Below, in pieces: positions 12,247 to 22,364 of a stretch of 64,000 nt of DNA. Numbering within the stretch: position 1 is the first letter of the stretch; each line of letters begins with the position of its first letter. Origin of the DNA: Stenogyne calaminthoides (taxonomy: Eukaryota > Streptophyta > Magnoliopsida > Lamiales > Lamiaceae); contig JBBCBC010000001.1 of the NCBI GenBank assembly GCA_037126765.1, forward strand, positions 30,116,804-30,180,803, written 5' to 3'. The notes under the pieces are model-generated. The model saw only the letters and a list, made by a program, of their open reading frames with translations. It ran no database searches and was not told the origin of the DNA. A program made the translations under genes and the position numbers.

Positions 12247-12335
12247 CAGAAGACACTGAGACTCAGATAAACCTGAAGACTCAGATAAACCTGAAGACTC
12301 AGATAAGCCTGAAGACTCAGATAAACCTGAAGACT
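12247..12335. repeat. 18-bp tandem repeat in LTR U3
   Basis: About 4.5 copies of GAAGACTCAGATAAACCT, upstream of the LTR TATA box. Confidence 0.85.
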
Positions 12336-12429
12336 CGATAAAAGTCAAGACTCGGAGAAACACAAGACTCATAAGAAAAACCCAAAGACTCGGTATGATG
12401 ATTTGAAGACACTGAGGCTCTTTGATTTC

Positions 12430-12443
12430 GTGGTCTATAAATA
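12430..12443 (+). promoter_or_regulatory. TATA box of the Sirevirus 3' LTR
   Basis: GGTCTATAAATATG lies in the middle of the LTR, downstream of the tandem array. This is the expected core promoter position. Confidence 0.55.
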
Positions 12444-13265
12444 TGGGATTACTCTTCGAAGCGAGAAGACGGAAAATTATCAAGAAGCAAAAACTATAGC
12501 AGAATTTCCGCACGAAGAACACAAATTTGAAGATTATTCTTAAGTGTTCATCCCATTGTTCTTAGCATAGAAATCTCATCCTCTAGCATTTGGCTACATA
12601 AACACTAGGATAGATTTCCAGTTGGAACCACAACAAATCTTTACCCAAACTCAAAGTTAGGTTAAGTTTGTTTTTGCAAGATTTCAGACTAGGGATTCTA
12701 GTTTCTGATTTCTGGGATCGGTTGAGTGTGAACTCGATAAACATCTGTTGGGTGTTGGACTAACACATTAAAATAAGTCCAGTTGGTTAAGTTGGTTAAG
12801 TTGGTGCCCCTTGTGATAGGGAAGAGTGGACGTAGGATGGTTTGTCTGAACCACTATAAAAATCTTGTGTGAATTTACTTGCTCTTTATCGCTTTACACT
12901 ATTACACACAACTGAGCTTAAAATTGCATACATATTCTAAGTTAATATCAGTCTGCACCAAGCAACTGATCTGATCAGGTTGACAGCTTAGTCAGCTGAT
13001 TGAAAACTGACTTGAGAATCTGATTTGATAAAACTGGTTTTCACACGGGTATTAACTAGCTTCCGCACTATCAGTTAAACTGACAGATATCAAACTGATC
13101 TGCCCTCAGGCACTCAGTAAGATTGAACATCATTCCAAACTGATTCACTTGCACTCTGATCAGGCAAACTGCAATCACACCTGATCTGCACGTAAAAGTT
13201 TTCAGAAGTCTATTCACCCCTCCCCTCTAGACTTCTGCCCTCACGAAACCCGTTCGGGACCTACA

Positions 13266-15176
13266 TGTACCAACTCCCATGTTCCATTTGCTTCTAAAGC
13301 ATCAATTTCTCTCTTCATTGCTTCATGCCATTGAGGCACCTTTGCTGCTTGAAAGAAAAATTTCGGCTCATCATATTTATTGATGGCCGTCAAAAAACAT
13401 TTATGAGCATGAGAGAAATTATCATAAGAGACATAATTAACAAGTGGGTGTACCATCGAGGTTCCTGAGTTGGACGTGGGTTGCGTGTGGTGTATAGACT
13501 TCGGCAAATTAATCTCGTACTCTTGAAAGTGACTTGGTTGCCGTCTAATTCTGGAACTATGTCGCGTGTTTTGTGTTATGCCTTGATCACTTCCTTCTGA
13601 ACTGTTGGTGACTTTAGTGGTATCTTCTGACATATCAACACCACTATTGCCCTCATCTTGCATCACATGTTGAGGCTCATCCCAATCAACGTAAGTATCA
13701 ATCTCTTTATTCCTTAGATCCCGACTTTTATCAAACTGTGAACCATAAGGGAAAATATTCTCGAACAATTTTACATCACGAGATGTAAATATTCTTTTGC
13801 TCTTTATGTCATACACCTTGTAACCCTTTTGCCCATGCAGATATCCTACAAAAACACACGACCTCCCCCTTTCACAGAACTTATCTCCCCCCTTCTTTGT
13901 ATCCTTAGCATAAACAAGACAACCGAAGACCCTCAAATGCTCATAATGAGGTTTTTTATTTAAGAGAATCTCACAGGGAGTACGATTTTGCAAAATTTTA
14001 GAAGGAAGTCTGTTAATTATGTAAACAGCGGTCAACACACATTCTCCCCAGAAATCAACAGGTAGTTCTGCTTGAAAATGTAATGCCCTGGCTATTTCTA
14101 AGATATGCCTATGTTTACGCTCCACAACCCCATTTTGTTGTGGCGTATGAGCACAAGATGTTTCAAGAATAATACCACACTTAGCATAATAATTCATCAT
14201 TTCATGCGACTGAAACTCCCCCCGTTATCAGTTCTAATTCGTTTCACATTCTTACCAAATTGGGTTTTCACCATATTGCAAAATAATTGAAGGTATTGAC
14301 ACACATTAGACTTAAACTTCATCAAATAAACCCAAACCCCACGACTAAAATCATCAACAATAGTGAGGAAATAATAGGCTCCTGTAAACGAAGCAGTTTA
14401 TATCCACCCCAAATGTCACAGTGCAACAAATCAAAACACCGAGTAGACTGAATTGAACTTAAAGGAAAAGGAGTTCTAGTTTGCTTCGCTCTCATGCAAG
14501 GCTCACAAAAATTATTCAAGGATTTATTAAAAGAACATATACTCTGGAGTTTCACTCTAGAAGCGTGGCCCATCCTTCTATGCCATATTTCGGGATCAAC
14601 AACTGCAGAAAAAGCTTTTCGATCATCATCAACAGGCTCTAGAAGATATACACCACCACACTGTCTACCCACTCCAATCAGGTTCCTCGAAGCTAAGTCC
14701 TGCATTGTACAAAAGTCGGGAAAGAATGTCAAAACACAATTGAGATCTTTCGTAAGCCGACTAACTGAGAGCAGATTACACTAAAAATCTGGAACATGTA
14801 ATACACGCTCAACACTTAAACCATTAGGGAGATCAACATTCCCAACACATCGAACAAGTATTTTATCCCCATTGGGGATTTTAACGGGAGTTTCAATATT
14901 TGCATTAATCAAAGATTTTATGATGCCTTCATCGTGTGTGATATGTTCCGTGGCTCCGGAATCTATTACCCACGATGTATTAAAGTCGATCTTACCGGCC
15001 ATGTTCACAGCAGGTTCAGAGGAAACTTTACTAGTGCCACCAATATTGTTGTTGAGGAGATCTCTTAATTGTGCTAGTTGTTCCATGGTGAATCCTGGTA
15101 AAAGACTCAGATTAATTGAAGGACTTGCATCAACATGTGCAACTTTGGGCACTGATTGTTTTTCAAAGCCTTTTCC
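13266..15176 (-). pseudogene. copia protease and integrase, frameshifted
   Basis: The protease part (14781-15152) holds the catalytic WVIDSGATEH and ends at an in-frame TAG before CNLLSVSRL. The integrase zinc-binding part follows (WHRRMGHAS ... CEPCMRAKQ, to 14322). A frameshift after DIWGGYK and an indel in the TDNGG region (about 14220) separate it from the rest. That part carries HTPQQNGVVERKHRH with the third catalytic residue (Glu), then an integrase C-terminal region. It ends at TWELV, where copia proteins continue into RT. Confidence 0.85.
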
Positions 15177-16077
15177 TCCTTCTTTTTGTTTTCCCTACCT
15201 TGTTTCCTTTCTTTCCTTCCGGATACCCGACGATCTCGTAACAAGTATCGATGGTATGCCAAAGTTTCCCACAGTTTGCACATCATGGCGGATTGTCTCG
15301 ATTTCCATCGCGGCGGTCCCGATTTCCATGTCTCTGTACTTGGAACGCAGCCCCATCAACTAAAGGCTTACGGGAAGCTGATATCATCCTTTGTCGTTCA
15401 TCTTCTGCAACTAGATGATACACCATTCCAAGGCTTGGCATCGGTTTCGTACTTAAGATTTGAGTTTTGATGGTGTTAAAAACATCATCCAAACCCATGA
15501 GAAATTCATAGATCCGTTCCTTTTCTGTTCTTTCAACGAAGAGCTTGGAGACATTACACGTGCACTTTCCACATGTGCATTTAGGAATCGCCGAAACTGA
15601 CTCAATTTCATCCCAAATACTTTTCAACTTCGTGTAGCATGCCGAGACTGACATCTTATCTTGACGTGTCAAGGTGAGATTCCTCTTCAACTCATATGCC
15701 TTCGGTGCACTCTCCTTTCCAAATCTCTCTTCGAGATCATTCCATATTTCACGTGCAGTTTTTGCGTGCTTCATGCTATTACGGATCTCTTTGTCCATGG
15801 CTACTATCAACCATCCCTTGACCATGGCATTACAACGTTTCCATAACGGAAACTCCGATGAACCTTCCACGGGCATAGGTATGGATCCATCGATGAAACC
15901 AAATTTATTCTTCGCGAAGAGACAATTGCTCATCTCTTCTGACCAATCCCCATAGTTTCCATCACTGAGAACATCAGTGACGAACACGTGACCCGGATTA
16001 TCCAATGATCCAATGTAATAAGGAGACATTACATCGATGGTGGTTCCAGTTTTATTGCTGTCACCAGTTTTCGCCAT
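15177..16077 (-). pseudogene. copia gag with zinc knuckle
   Basis: The ATG at 16077 opens 264 codons with the copia-type N-terminal domain (PYYIGSLDNPG ... LSDGNYGDWS) and the helical gag core (AREIWNDLEERFG). A TGA at 15283-15285 follows DNPP. The same frame then gives CANCGKLWHTIDTC, an intact CX2CX4HX4C knuckle. A further frameshift in an A/G-rich run (about 15180-15215) leads to the protease frame. Gag packages the element RNA. Confidence 0.85.
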
Positions 16078-16162
16078 CGATTAGTCTAAAGGGAAAACAT
16101 GGGGAATCAAGAAAAAATGGGATGAAAGAAATGTGCGGAAGCTTTAGGATTTTAGGATCAAA

Positions 16163-16178
16163 GCCTGCTCTGGTACCA
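16163..16178 (-). other. primer binding site
   Basis: On the minus strand TGGTACCAGAGCAGGC abuts the LTR. It matches the initiator-Met tRNA site TGGTATCAGAGC except at one base. Confidence 0.8.
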
Positions 16179-16412
16179 TGATAAAATTGAATTAGCACAG
16201 AGGAGGAGAATTGGGAATATGTTTCTGTATTCTACTGAGAAAGGGACGTAATCCCAATATATGTACAAAAATAATTACACCAATCAAGGAGGAAAATTGT
16301 AGACTAAGAAATCTGCCACCTATGCTAATGATGTTTACCATAAATACATAAATCATATCAAAACAAATATTAAAGAATATTCTAGCCTACTGAATGGATA
16401 ATCATTCCAACA
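16179..16412 (-). repeat. 5' LTR of the minus-strand copia element
   Basis: On the minus strand this 234-bp segment starts TGTTGGAATGATT and ends TTTTATCA, next to the primer site. On its other side it cuts a gypsy gag reading frame. Confidence 0.8.
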
Positions 16413-16558
16413 TGGGGAAGATGTTCGGCCAAAGCGTCGAGAATATCGGCTTGCTGAACACGCATATCATCCATAGCCCGAGTTAGAGTTTCTATTTGCT
16501 GCTGTATAGCACCCATCTCCAAGGTGCGTTCAACAGCGGGTTGGCGTTTTGGGGCCAT
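16413..16558 (-). pseudogene. N-terminus of a gypsy-type gag, cut by the copia LTR
   Basis: The minus-strand ATG at 16558 gives MAPKRQPAVERTLEMGAIQ and continues as a short coiled coil to LAEHLP, where the copia LTR begins. A gag start of this kind followed upstream by a primer-like TTTGGTAACCAGAGAC is common in gypsy elements. The rest of the protein is not in the window. Confidence 0.6.
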
Positions 16559-16597
16559 AATCTAATCGAAACCTAGTCTCTGGTTACCAAACTAATG

Positions 16598-17140
16598 CAG
16601 TGTCGATAAAAAAAATACGATATATCAAAGAAAGAGATGAACGTCTTTGTTGGGTTTCGAGGCCGCCATCTCCAGCACAAAATTAGGGTTTATATCGAAC
16701 TCAGGTATCCTTTTCCGGCAACGGTGTAGGCAAGAACACCCCTTTCCCTCTTCTCCCTCAATTTCGGTTTCACCACTGAATTCTCACAAAGAATTTGAAT
16801 TTACACCACACGTAATGCAGCCCTAGCACCAAGACTTTATAGGGGGCAATCAACATGATTGACACAATGTGCCGGTTGTCAATTGCCAAGAAATCAGGGC
16901 TGCATAAGGTAAGTCAACAGTCTAATTGAGATTGGAGCAATTAGCGTATCACTGAGATTAGGGAGTATCAGGAAAGAGGACATGAAATTATGGAATGGGC
17001 TTTAGGAATTACTCTTGGGCCAAAACCCAATTACCCAATAACATTAGCCCATCACATCTCCACCTTTTTGGTCCAATGCTAATACACCGTTCCATATCTA
17101 GGAAATTAGGATTTCATCATCACCCAACCCCGCTCCCACA
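16598..17140 (-). repeat. probable gypsy LTR or leader, minus orientation
   Basis: Non-coding sequence lies between the primer-like site (about 16583-16598) and CTCCCACA at 17140, which would be the LTR start TGTGGGAG on the minus strand. Only 17031-17140 has a second copy (inverted, at 18002-18111). Borders are approximate. Confidence 0.4.
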
Positions 17141-17147
17141 TACCTGC
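17031..17147 (+). repeat. 117-bp inverted repeat, left arm
   Basis: This is the reverse complement of 17995-18111, with three mismatches that I can count. It includes the presumed LTR end and 7 bp beyond it (TACCTGC). Confidence 0.9.
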
Positions 17148-17683
17148 TTGAAAACTTCTTTCGTTTTAAGCTTGATTTGGACCGTGATATTGAAGAGAAT
17201 TTGGATGTGTTTACTAAATTGATTTAGGATATTAAGTTGACTGGTGATAAGCATATTGATGAATATTCTGCTGTTGTTTTGTTGAATGCTATTCCTGACT
17301 CTTATAATGATGTTAAATCTGCTATAAAGTATGGTAGAGATTCTGTGACGCTTGATATTGTGGTAAATGGCCTAAAGAGTAAGGAATTGGATTTGAAACA
17401 TAATGGGAGTAAAAATCCTTCGGGTGAGGTTATGCATGTTAGAGGAAAGGGTGGTAAGAAGCATGATAGTTCTAATGGTGAGAATGATGAATCTGGTAGT
17501 AAGTCAAAACCTCGTGGTAGGCCCTGGATTAGGAAGTGTTATAATTGTGGTGATTTTGGTCATATGATTAGGGAATGCACTAAGCCTAGAAGGAACCAGG
17601 AGCCTAATAATGATCAGCCAGAGAATCGTGCTAATGTGGCTACTACTTGTGAAGGTTATGAAGACTTTGGTGTTGTCCATTGA
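17148..17683 (+). pseudogene. copia gag fragment with zinc knuckle, inside an inverted repeat
   Basis: The frame reads ..ENFFRFKLDLDRDIEENLDVFTKLI, a stop at 17225-17227 (CAG expected), then helical gag sequence with AVVLLNAIPDSYNDVKSAI. The zinc knuckle CYNCGDFGHMIREC follows, and the frame ends at TGA 17681-17683. It lacks the N-terminal half of gag and all of pol. The arms on both sides belong to a different element, so it looks captured or rearranged. The copia lineage looks Tork-like (low certainty). Confidence 0.8.
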
Positions 17684-17689
17684 GTTTTT

Positions 17690-17935
17690 TGGTGCTCTTT
17701 TGTGCTCTTTGTGCTCGTGTGTGCTCCTTTGTGCTCTATGTGCTCTTTGTGCTCCTTTGTGCTCTTTGTGCTCCTTTGTGCTCTATGTGCTCTTTGTGCA
17801 TGTTTCTGTGTGTCTTGGTGCATGTGTCTTTGTGCTTCTTTGTGTGTCTAGGTGCATGTTCCTTTGTGCTTCTTGGTGCATGTGTCTTTGTGCTTGTCTT
17901 TGTGTGCTTTTGTGATTGTTCCGGGTAAGGTGGAG
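17690..17935. repeat. degenerate 10-12-bp repeat (TGTGCTCTTTG type)
   Basis: More than fifteen imperfect copies of GTGCTC(C/T)TTT with GTGCATGT variants. Cys/Leu-rich frames across it are repeat artefacts. Confidence 0.8.
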
Positions 17936-17994
17936 CTTTTGTGTCTTTGTGTTTCTGCTCTCACGTATGTGAACTAACTTTGTGTTTTTTCTGT

Positions 17995-18111
17995 GCAGGT
18001 ATGTGGGAGCGGGGTTGGGTGATGATGAAATCCTAATTTCCTAGATATGGAACGGTGTATTGACATTGGACCAAAAATGTGGAGATGTGATGGGCTAATG
18101 TTATTGGGTAA
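17995..18111 (-). repeat. 117-bp inverted repeat, right arm
   Basis: Mirror copy of 17031-17147, about 97% identical. The spacer is 847 bp. Confidence 0.9.
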
Positions 18112-18911
18112 CAGTCTTGACACAATGTGTACTAGACGACACTCCTCGGGATAAACCCTAATTCAATAATCAAAATTCCAAAATCCCTTCTCAAAATGTG
18201 AGAAGTTCGCTAAATACCACTGTGATGGGCTAAAGCCCACGAACATGAAAAAAGCACACGGCAAGTCTTAACATACCAAAATTAAAGGGCAAGAAATAAA
18301 AATACGACAATAAATAAAGTTACTTCAAGCCTTCTTCGCCATTCGATCTCTTCGTTCCATGAACTCGAGGGCAATCTCATCGCCATCATGATCAAAATGA
18401 AAAAATTATCACGTGTAAATAGTGTCAATATCTAGCCCATTACGTAAGGTTTTCTTAAATTTTTTTGTTGGGCATTAGGTTTTCTTTAATTTAGAACAAG
18501 AAAAAAAATACCAGGTGTAAAAGAATTTTTAAATCAGTCCAGCATACTATGCTTAAATTCATTTAATAATTAATCAAATTAAAATAGAAATTTTAATTAA
18601 GATTCATTCGAGTGATTAATTTTATTCTTGCCTATCACTCTTATCGGACCAAACTCCAAAATTCTCGAATAATTAATTTTATTCAGTTATAATCACAAAA
18701 AATATATTACTATGAGAGAAAAAGCAAAACACTAACCGATTTTTTTTTTCCAATAAACCATGATATGTGACAGTGTAAAGCAATTGTCATTATCCAGAAG
18801 CTTCTCTTTTCTCGTTACCTTATTCGCACAAAATTTCAACCTGAAAATATTATTTAAAACTTTTTCTTTCGTTATATCCAATACGATGTAGAATTTACTA
18901 TATGTGCCTTT
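18112..18911. other. AT-rich stretch without recognised feature
   Basis: No protein family, structural RNA or clear element border is seen here. Confidence 0.5.
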
Positions 18912-19662
18912 TGTTGGAAAAAAAATTAGTGTTGTGTGTAAATGAAAATGACTATGCAGACATTAACACGATAAAGTCGAGATAAGAGTTGGACTCTCTT
19001 TTCGTAAGACGATATTGCCTCGTACTCAGGTGCAATATGGTGTCATGGCAATCGGTCCCAAGATACAATGACTTTAAAGTTTTTTGATCGTTGCTACGAA
19101 TCGAAAACTATCGGCGAATGGACTCAAGTATCCAGAATTTTCTTGACACGACTCTAATGCAGAAACTACAATTCTAGAATGCCATGTATGCAGAATGTAG
19201 TTAAATTGCTTTACAACTCTAGTCGTTGAAATTAAGATCGATTGAATCGATGAATCAAATGAACAATGTGGGGGTCTTTATATATACTTTCAAAAAGTTG
19301 TGGATAATAGTTGTGACTCTTCACCATTCACTTCATTTTTTCAAAAGTCGCAACCTTTAGAAATAGACAACTATTCACCAAAAGGAACGAGTCAATTTCC
19401 CAAAAAACACATATCATTTGGAATAATGTCTTTTTAACCAAAAGACATGACATTTCATGTCCATAAGTCACAATCTATTACGACTATTATGAAAATAAAT
19501 ACATTCATTAATGTATTTATCCACATATTAATGACAAATTTTCACAGTAGTTTCTCATTCACACAAATTTGGTTTTGAGAAATCAAATCCACTAAATTCA
19601 TTTACGCAAAATGGATTATTAAGTTGTAACTTAATATTTGGTCAAAACCAAAATATCCAACA
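18912..19662 (-). repeat. LTR of a non-coding (LARD-like) retrotransposon
   Basis: The segment starts TGTTGGAAAA and ends ATATCCAACA. The following ATCCCCCA is, on the minus strand, the polypurine-like TGGGGGAT next to the LTR. This therefore looks like the 3' LTR of a minus-strand element whose interior lies to the right. A partner LTR was not found. Confidence 0.6.
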
Positions 19663-20290
19663 ATCCCCCACGTGAATGAACTTAATGCATGCAAACATAA
19701 GAAAGTTCCGATGAATCGTTATTGCACCAGGATATGTAGCCTCAGGCTTTGAAACTTCCGTAGTGAGATGTCATTGGATTTACTTGCTACTTAGTGAACG
19801 TGATGTCTTGAACTGGTCAACTTTTTATGTAAACCAAGACAATGATATACACACAATAACGACTCTGATACCCTTTTGGTTCTCACGTTGTCCATTTTGG
19901 CCGTGGACCATATCCCAGAATCATAAGTGTGAACTAAAATGTCAGTTGAAGCGGCCCCACTTCACACTTATATAGGTGATCTCCTATCAAGAGTACCCTA
20001 CAATACTCCACCTTCAAAGGTATATGAGTCATTAAAAGTTGTTAAGCTTGTCCTTACCACACGTCATCAGGTTTATGTATCTGAAGGTGTAATTTGCACT
20101 TGAAGGGATTCGAAAATGAGCTTGTATTTTTTTCAAGTGTGTTACTGATGTTTCATAATTTAGTTGTCTCATTGAACCAAGTTCTTGGGATCCTCCAGTC
20201 ATTATGGATGAGTTACTGCTATGAACACCCTTTCATGTGTGGGTTTTAGCTCCATCCCCCTTACCCGTTATCCTCATAAATATCTCATCT
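19663..20290 (-). other. interior of the non-coding LTR element, first segment
   Basis: No coding sequence. The interior appears to continue at 22249-22359, 25602-25706 and 31180-31440, because each break is an element insertion, two of them with exact target duplications. Large non-coding LTR elements of this kind are called LARDs. Confidence 0.5.
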
Positions 20291-20295
20291 TTAAC

Positions 20296-22243
20296 TGTCA
20301 CACCCAATTTTCATAAAACGGACTTTTCATAAAGTAGTTAGAATAACTAACTTGAGGGCGACTAAATTTGAATTTCAAATCCATAACGGTAAAGAACAAC
20401 AGCTATTAGTTTAAAAATACTTTAATTTAGCAGCGGAAACATCAAACGTCTATTATTTATTTAACATTTAAAAGAAAATTCAATCAAGGGGTCGTCATCC
20501 ATCCCCCTCCTCATCGCCCAACTCCTCAACCTGAAATTTGTAAATAGATGGGGTGAGTATGAATTCACACTCAGTGGGACTCAGTTGTTCAAGTTAAATA
20601 TTAAACATGAGTTGTACACATAGAAGCAAACATGAAACATTCTTTAACTTAATCACATAAAATTTGTCATATTGTTGTAGGCCTTTCCAAAGTCGTTTAA
20701 TTAACTTTAGTATTCCTACACGTAAAGTTTGTGAACCTTCCCAAAGCCGTTTCAGTGACTTTGGTATTCTCACACATAAAGTTTCTCATGGAGCCTTGCA
20801 GCAGCCTTCCCAAGATCATATAAAGACCTTGGTCATTCCCGATGACAACTTTTATGGTCCCGGACCCGTGAACTAGTCCCTGACTATTAGACTTTATAAT
20901 ATAGAGTTTTATGGAACATAGCATGTAGTGTATCATAACATGGAACATAAACTTACATGGAGCATAACACGTAGGAGACACACATTAATCAACAAAACAC
21001 GTAGAATATTAAACAATGAACAACTTGTTCTACTAACCACTGTAGAACATCGAAAGAGAACTCCACCTCGAATATGCTTGCAAGAAATAATAGGTAGAAG
21101 CCTCATACTAATATGTCCTCATAATTGTCGTCGCCTTGCATTGATAATCGTATAAATTTAATTAGCGTAGAATCTGATAACTAGCTAAGAACTGATATTG
21201 TAGCCATTTGAAATTTTAATACAAGTCTAGGGACACAATGACAAGGGTTTAAAAGATAGCTAAGGCCTTAATTATAAATCTGGATAAACAATTTAGTACG
21301 AAGAAATCCCTAATTTAAAAACCTAGATTCCAAAATAAAAAATCTTAAATCCCCAAATCGATTTTGACATAAGTATCGAACAATACCTTTCAAATTCCTA
21401 AATCAATATAATCTGGTTTATAAAAAAGAAACCAAACTTCAGTCCCAAAAATAATAGAGGGACATGAGAAGGTGTACAAAAACATCCAATATACAAACTA
21501 CTGGATTCAGTATATATCAATCTCAATAAAGTAAAGAATAATAAAATAAAACTAAATCCTGGTATTATGAAATACCCACTCTGTTGTAGAAAACAATACA
21601 ATTTTTTTAAATCAATTTCTCAAATTGTCATCTTCCCTATGTAATCTGTTTAATAAAACAATTAATCAATTCAAGTACGTACTTTTGGATTTTCTGCCGA
21701 CCTTTTAAAAGAATAAGAAAAGTGGCAACAACAAAAGTTGCTTAAGACATTGGATATTTTTATGTAATCAGGCCTTAAACCAACATATTACAGGTGCACA
21801 AATATTTTCTCAAAGTAGATGTGAGATAAAAAATAGGGTACTAAAATTATAAGTAAACCAACAATTGAGATAAGGAATAAATAGATTATTAAGGAATGAA
21901 TAGATTACCTTCCAGCAAAATTTAGATGGAAAAACCTGTGGAAAGAGGGCTGCAACCTATCTTTTGCTTGAAAGAAGATTTTTTGTGGGAGAGAGAACCG
22001 ACAATTTTTTGTGTGAGGGGATAATGAGAGAAGGAAGGAGAGAGACCCCCTTTTAATTTTGTTTTGAAAATTGGCTGTTTCTTTTGCCCCTTATTGAAAG
22101 AGTAACCGCATGAGTTTGATAAAAAAATAATTTGGGATGACAGTTAGGGCTGGATATTGATTTTAATTAAATTAAATTTTTTTAAAGTTGATTAAATAAG
22201 AAAATAATAGGTATTAATCCATAGAAAAGTAAAGGGTATTACA
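20296..22243 (-). mobile_element. solo LTR, gypsy-like, perfect 5-bp TSD
   Basis: The segment runs from TGTCACACCC to GGGTATTACA and is flanked on both sides by TTAAC (20291-20295 and 22244-22248). It has no coding region. On the minus strand a CT-rich leader (near 22030-21960) suggests minus orientation. Diverged repeats of about 75 bp (CCTTCCCAAAG type) lie at 20680-20830. Confidence 0.85.
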
Positions 22244-22364
22244 TTAACCGACCGGGTTTTTATCCAAATCCAATAATCTTTCAATTCATTGCATATTTGT
22301 TTATAGGATTTTTATGACATAACTCCCCCACATTGCACTAATGGGCTTGGTGTCTGTGTCAAAA

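Larger units (their letters stand above)
1..13265 (+). mobile_element. Sirevirus-like Ty1/copia retrotransposon, 5' end outside window
   Basis: Gag tail, protease, integrase, reverse transcriptase and RNase H occur in copia order (integrase before RT). They are followed by a non-coding stretch, a long extra ORF, a polypurine tract and one LTR. The extra ORF after pol and the coiled-coil gag without a nearby zinc knuckle are typical of the Sirevirus lineage. The 5' LTR and gag start lie left of the window. A solo LTR (4288-6016) sits inside RNase H. The 3' border at CCTACA (13265) is inferred: the minus-strand copia integrase reading frame resumes just after it. Confidence 0.85.
11995..13265 (+). 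repeat. 3' LTR of the Sirevirus-like element
   Basis: The LTR starts TGTTGGG right after the polypurine tract. It contains a TATA box near 12432 and the conserved GAACCACTATAAAAAT block near 12850. It ends in a pyrimidine-rich stretch (CACCCCTCCCCTCTAG) and then CCTACA. Segment 12600-12870 is the reverse complement of a block in the opposite-facing LTR at 4490-4790, so the two LTR families are related. The exact 3' base is inferred because the 5' LTR is not in view. Confidence 0.75.
13266..16412 (-). mobile_element. copia element (short-LTR type), 5' half, minus strand
   Basis: On the minus strand the order is LTR (16412-16179), primer site, gag, zinc knuckle, protease and integrase. The coding region stops abruptly at ..NGTWELV, just before RT, where the Sirevirus LTR ends. 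The rest probably lies beyond the left edge of the window. The 234-bp LTR and the gag type resemble the Ale/Retrofit group; that lineage is a guess. Confidence 0.85.

Noticed and set aside
17610..17928. Cys/Leu-rich reading frames of about 80-100 codons
   Set aside because: They are translations of the GTGCTC(T/C)TTT repeat and have no independent coding signal.
18325..18405. Minus-strand frame ending EFMERRDRMAKKA
   Set aside because: About 25 codons only, with no upstream continuation or splice evidence.
19862..19880. CTCTGATACC as a primer binding site
   Set aside because: It resembles a reversed tRNA-Met site but no LTR border lies next to it.
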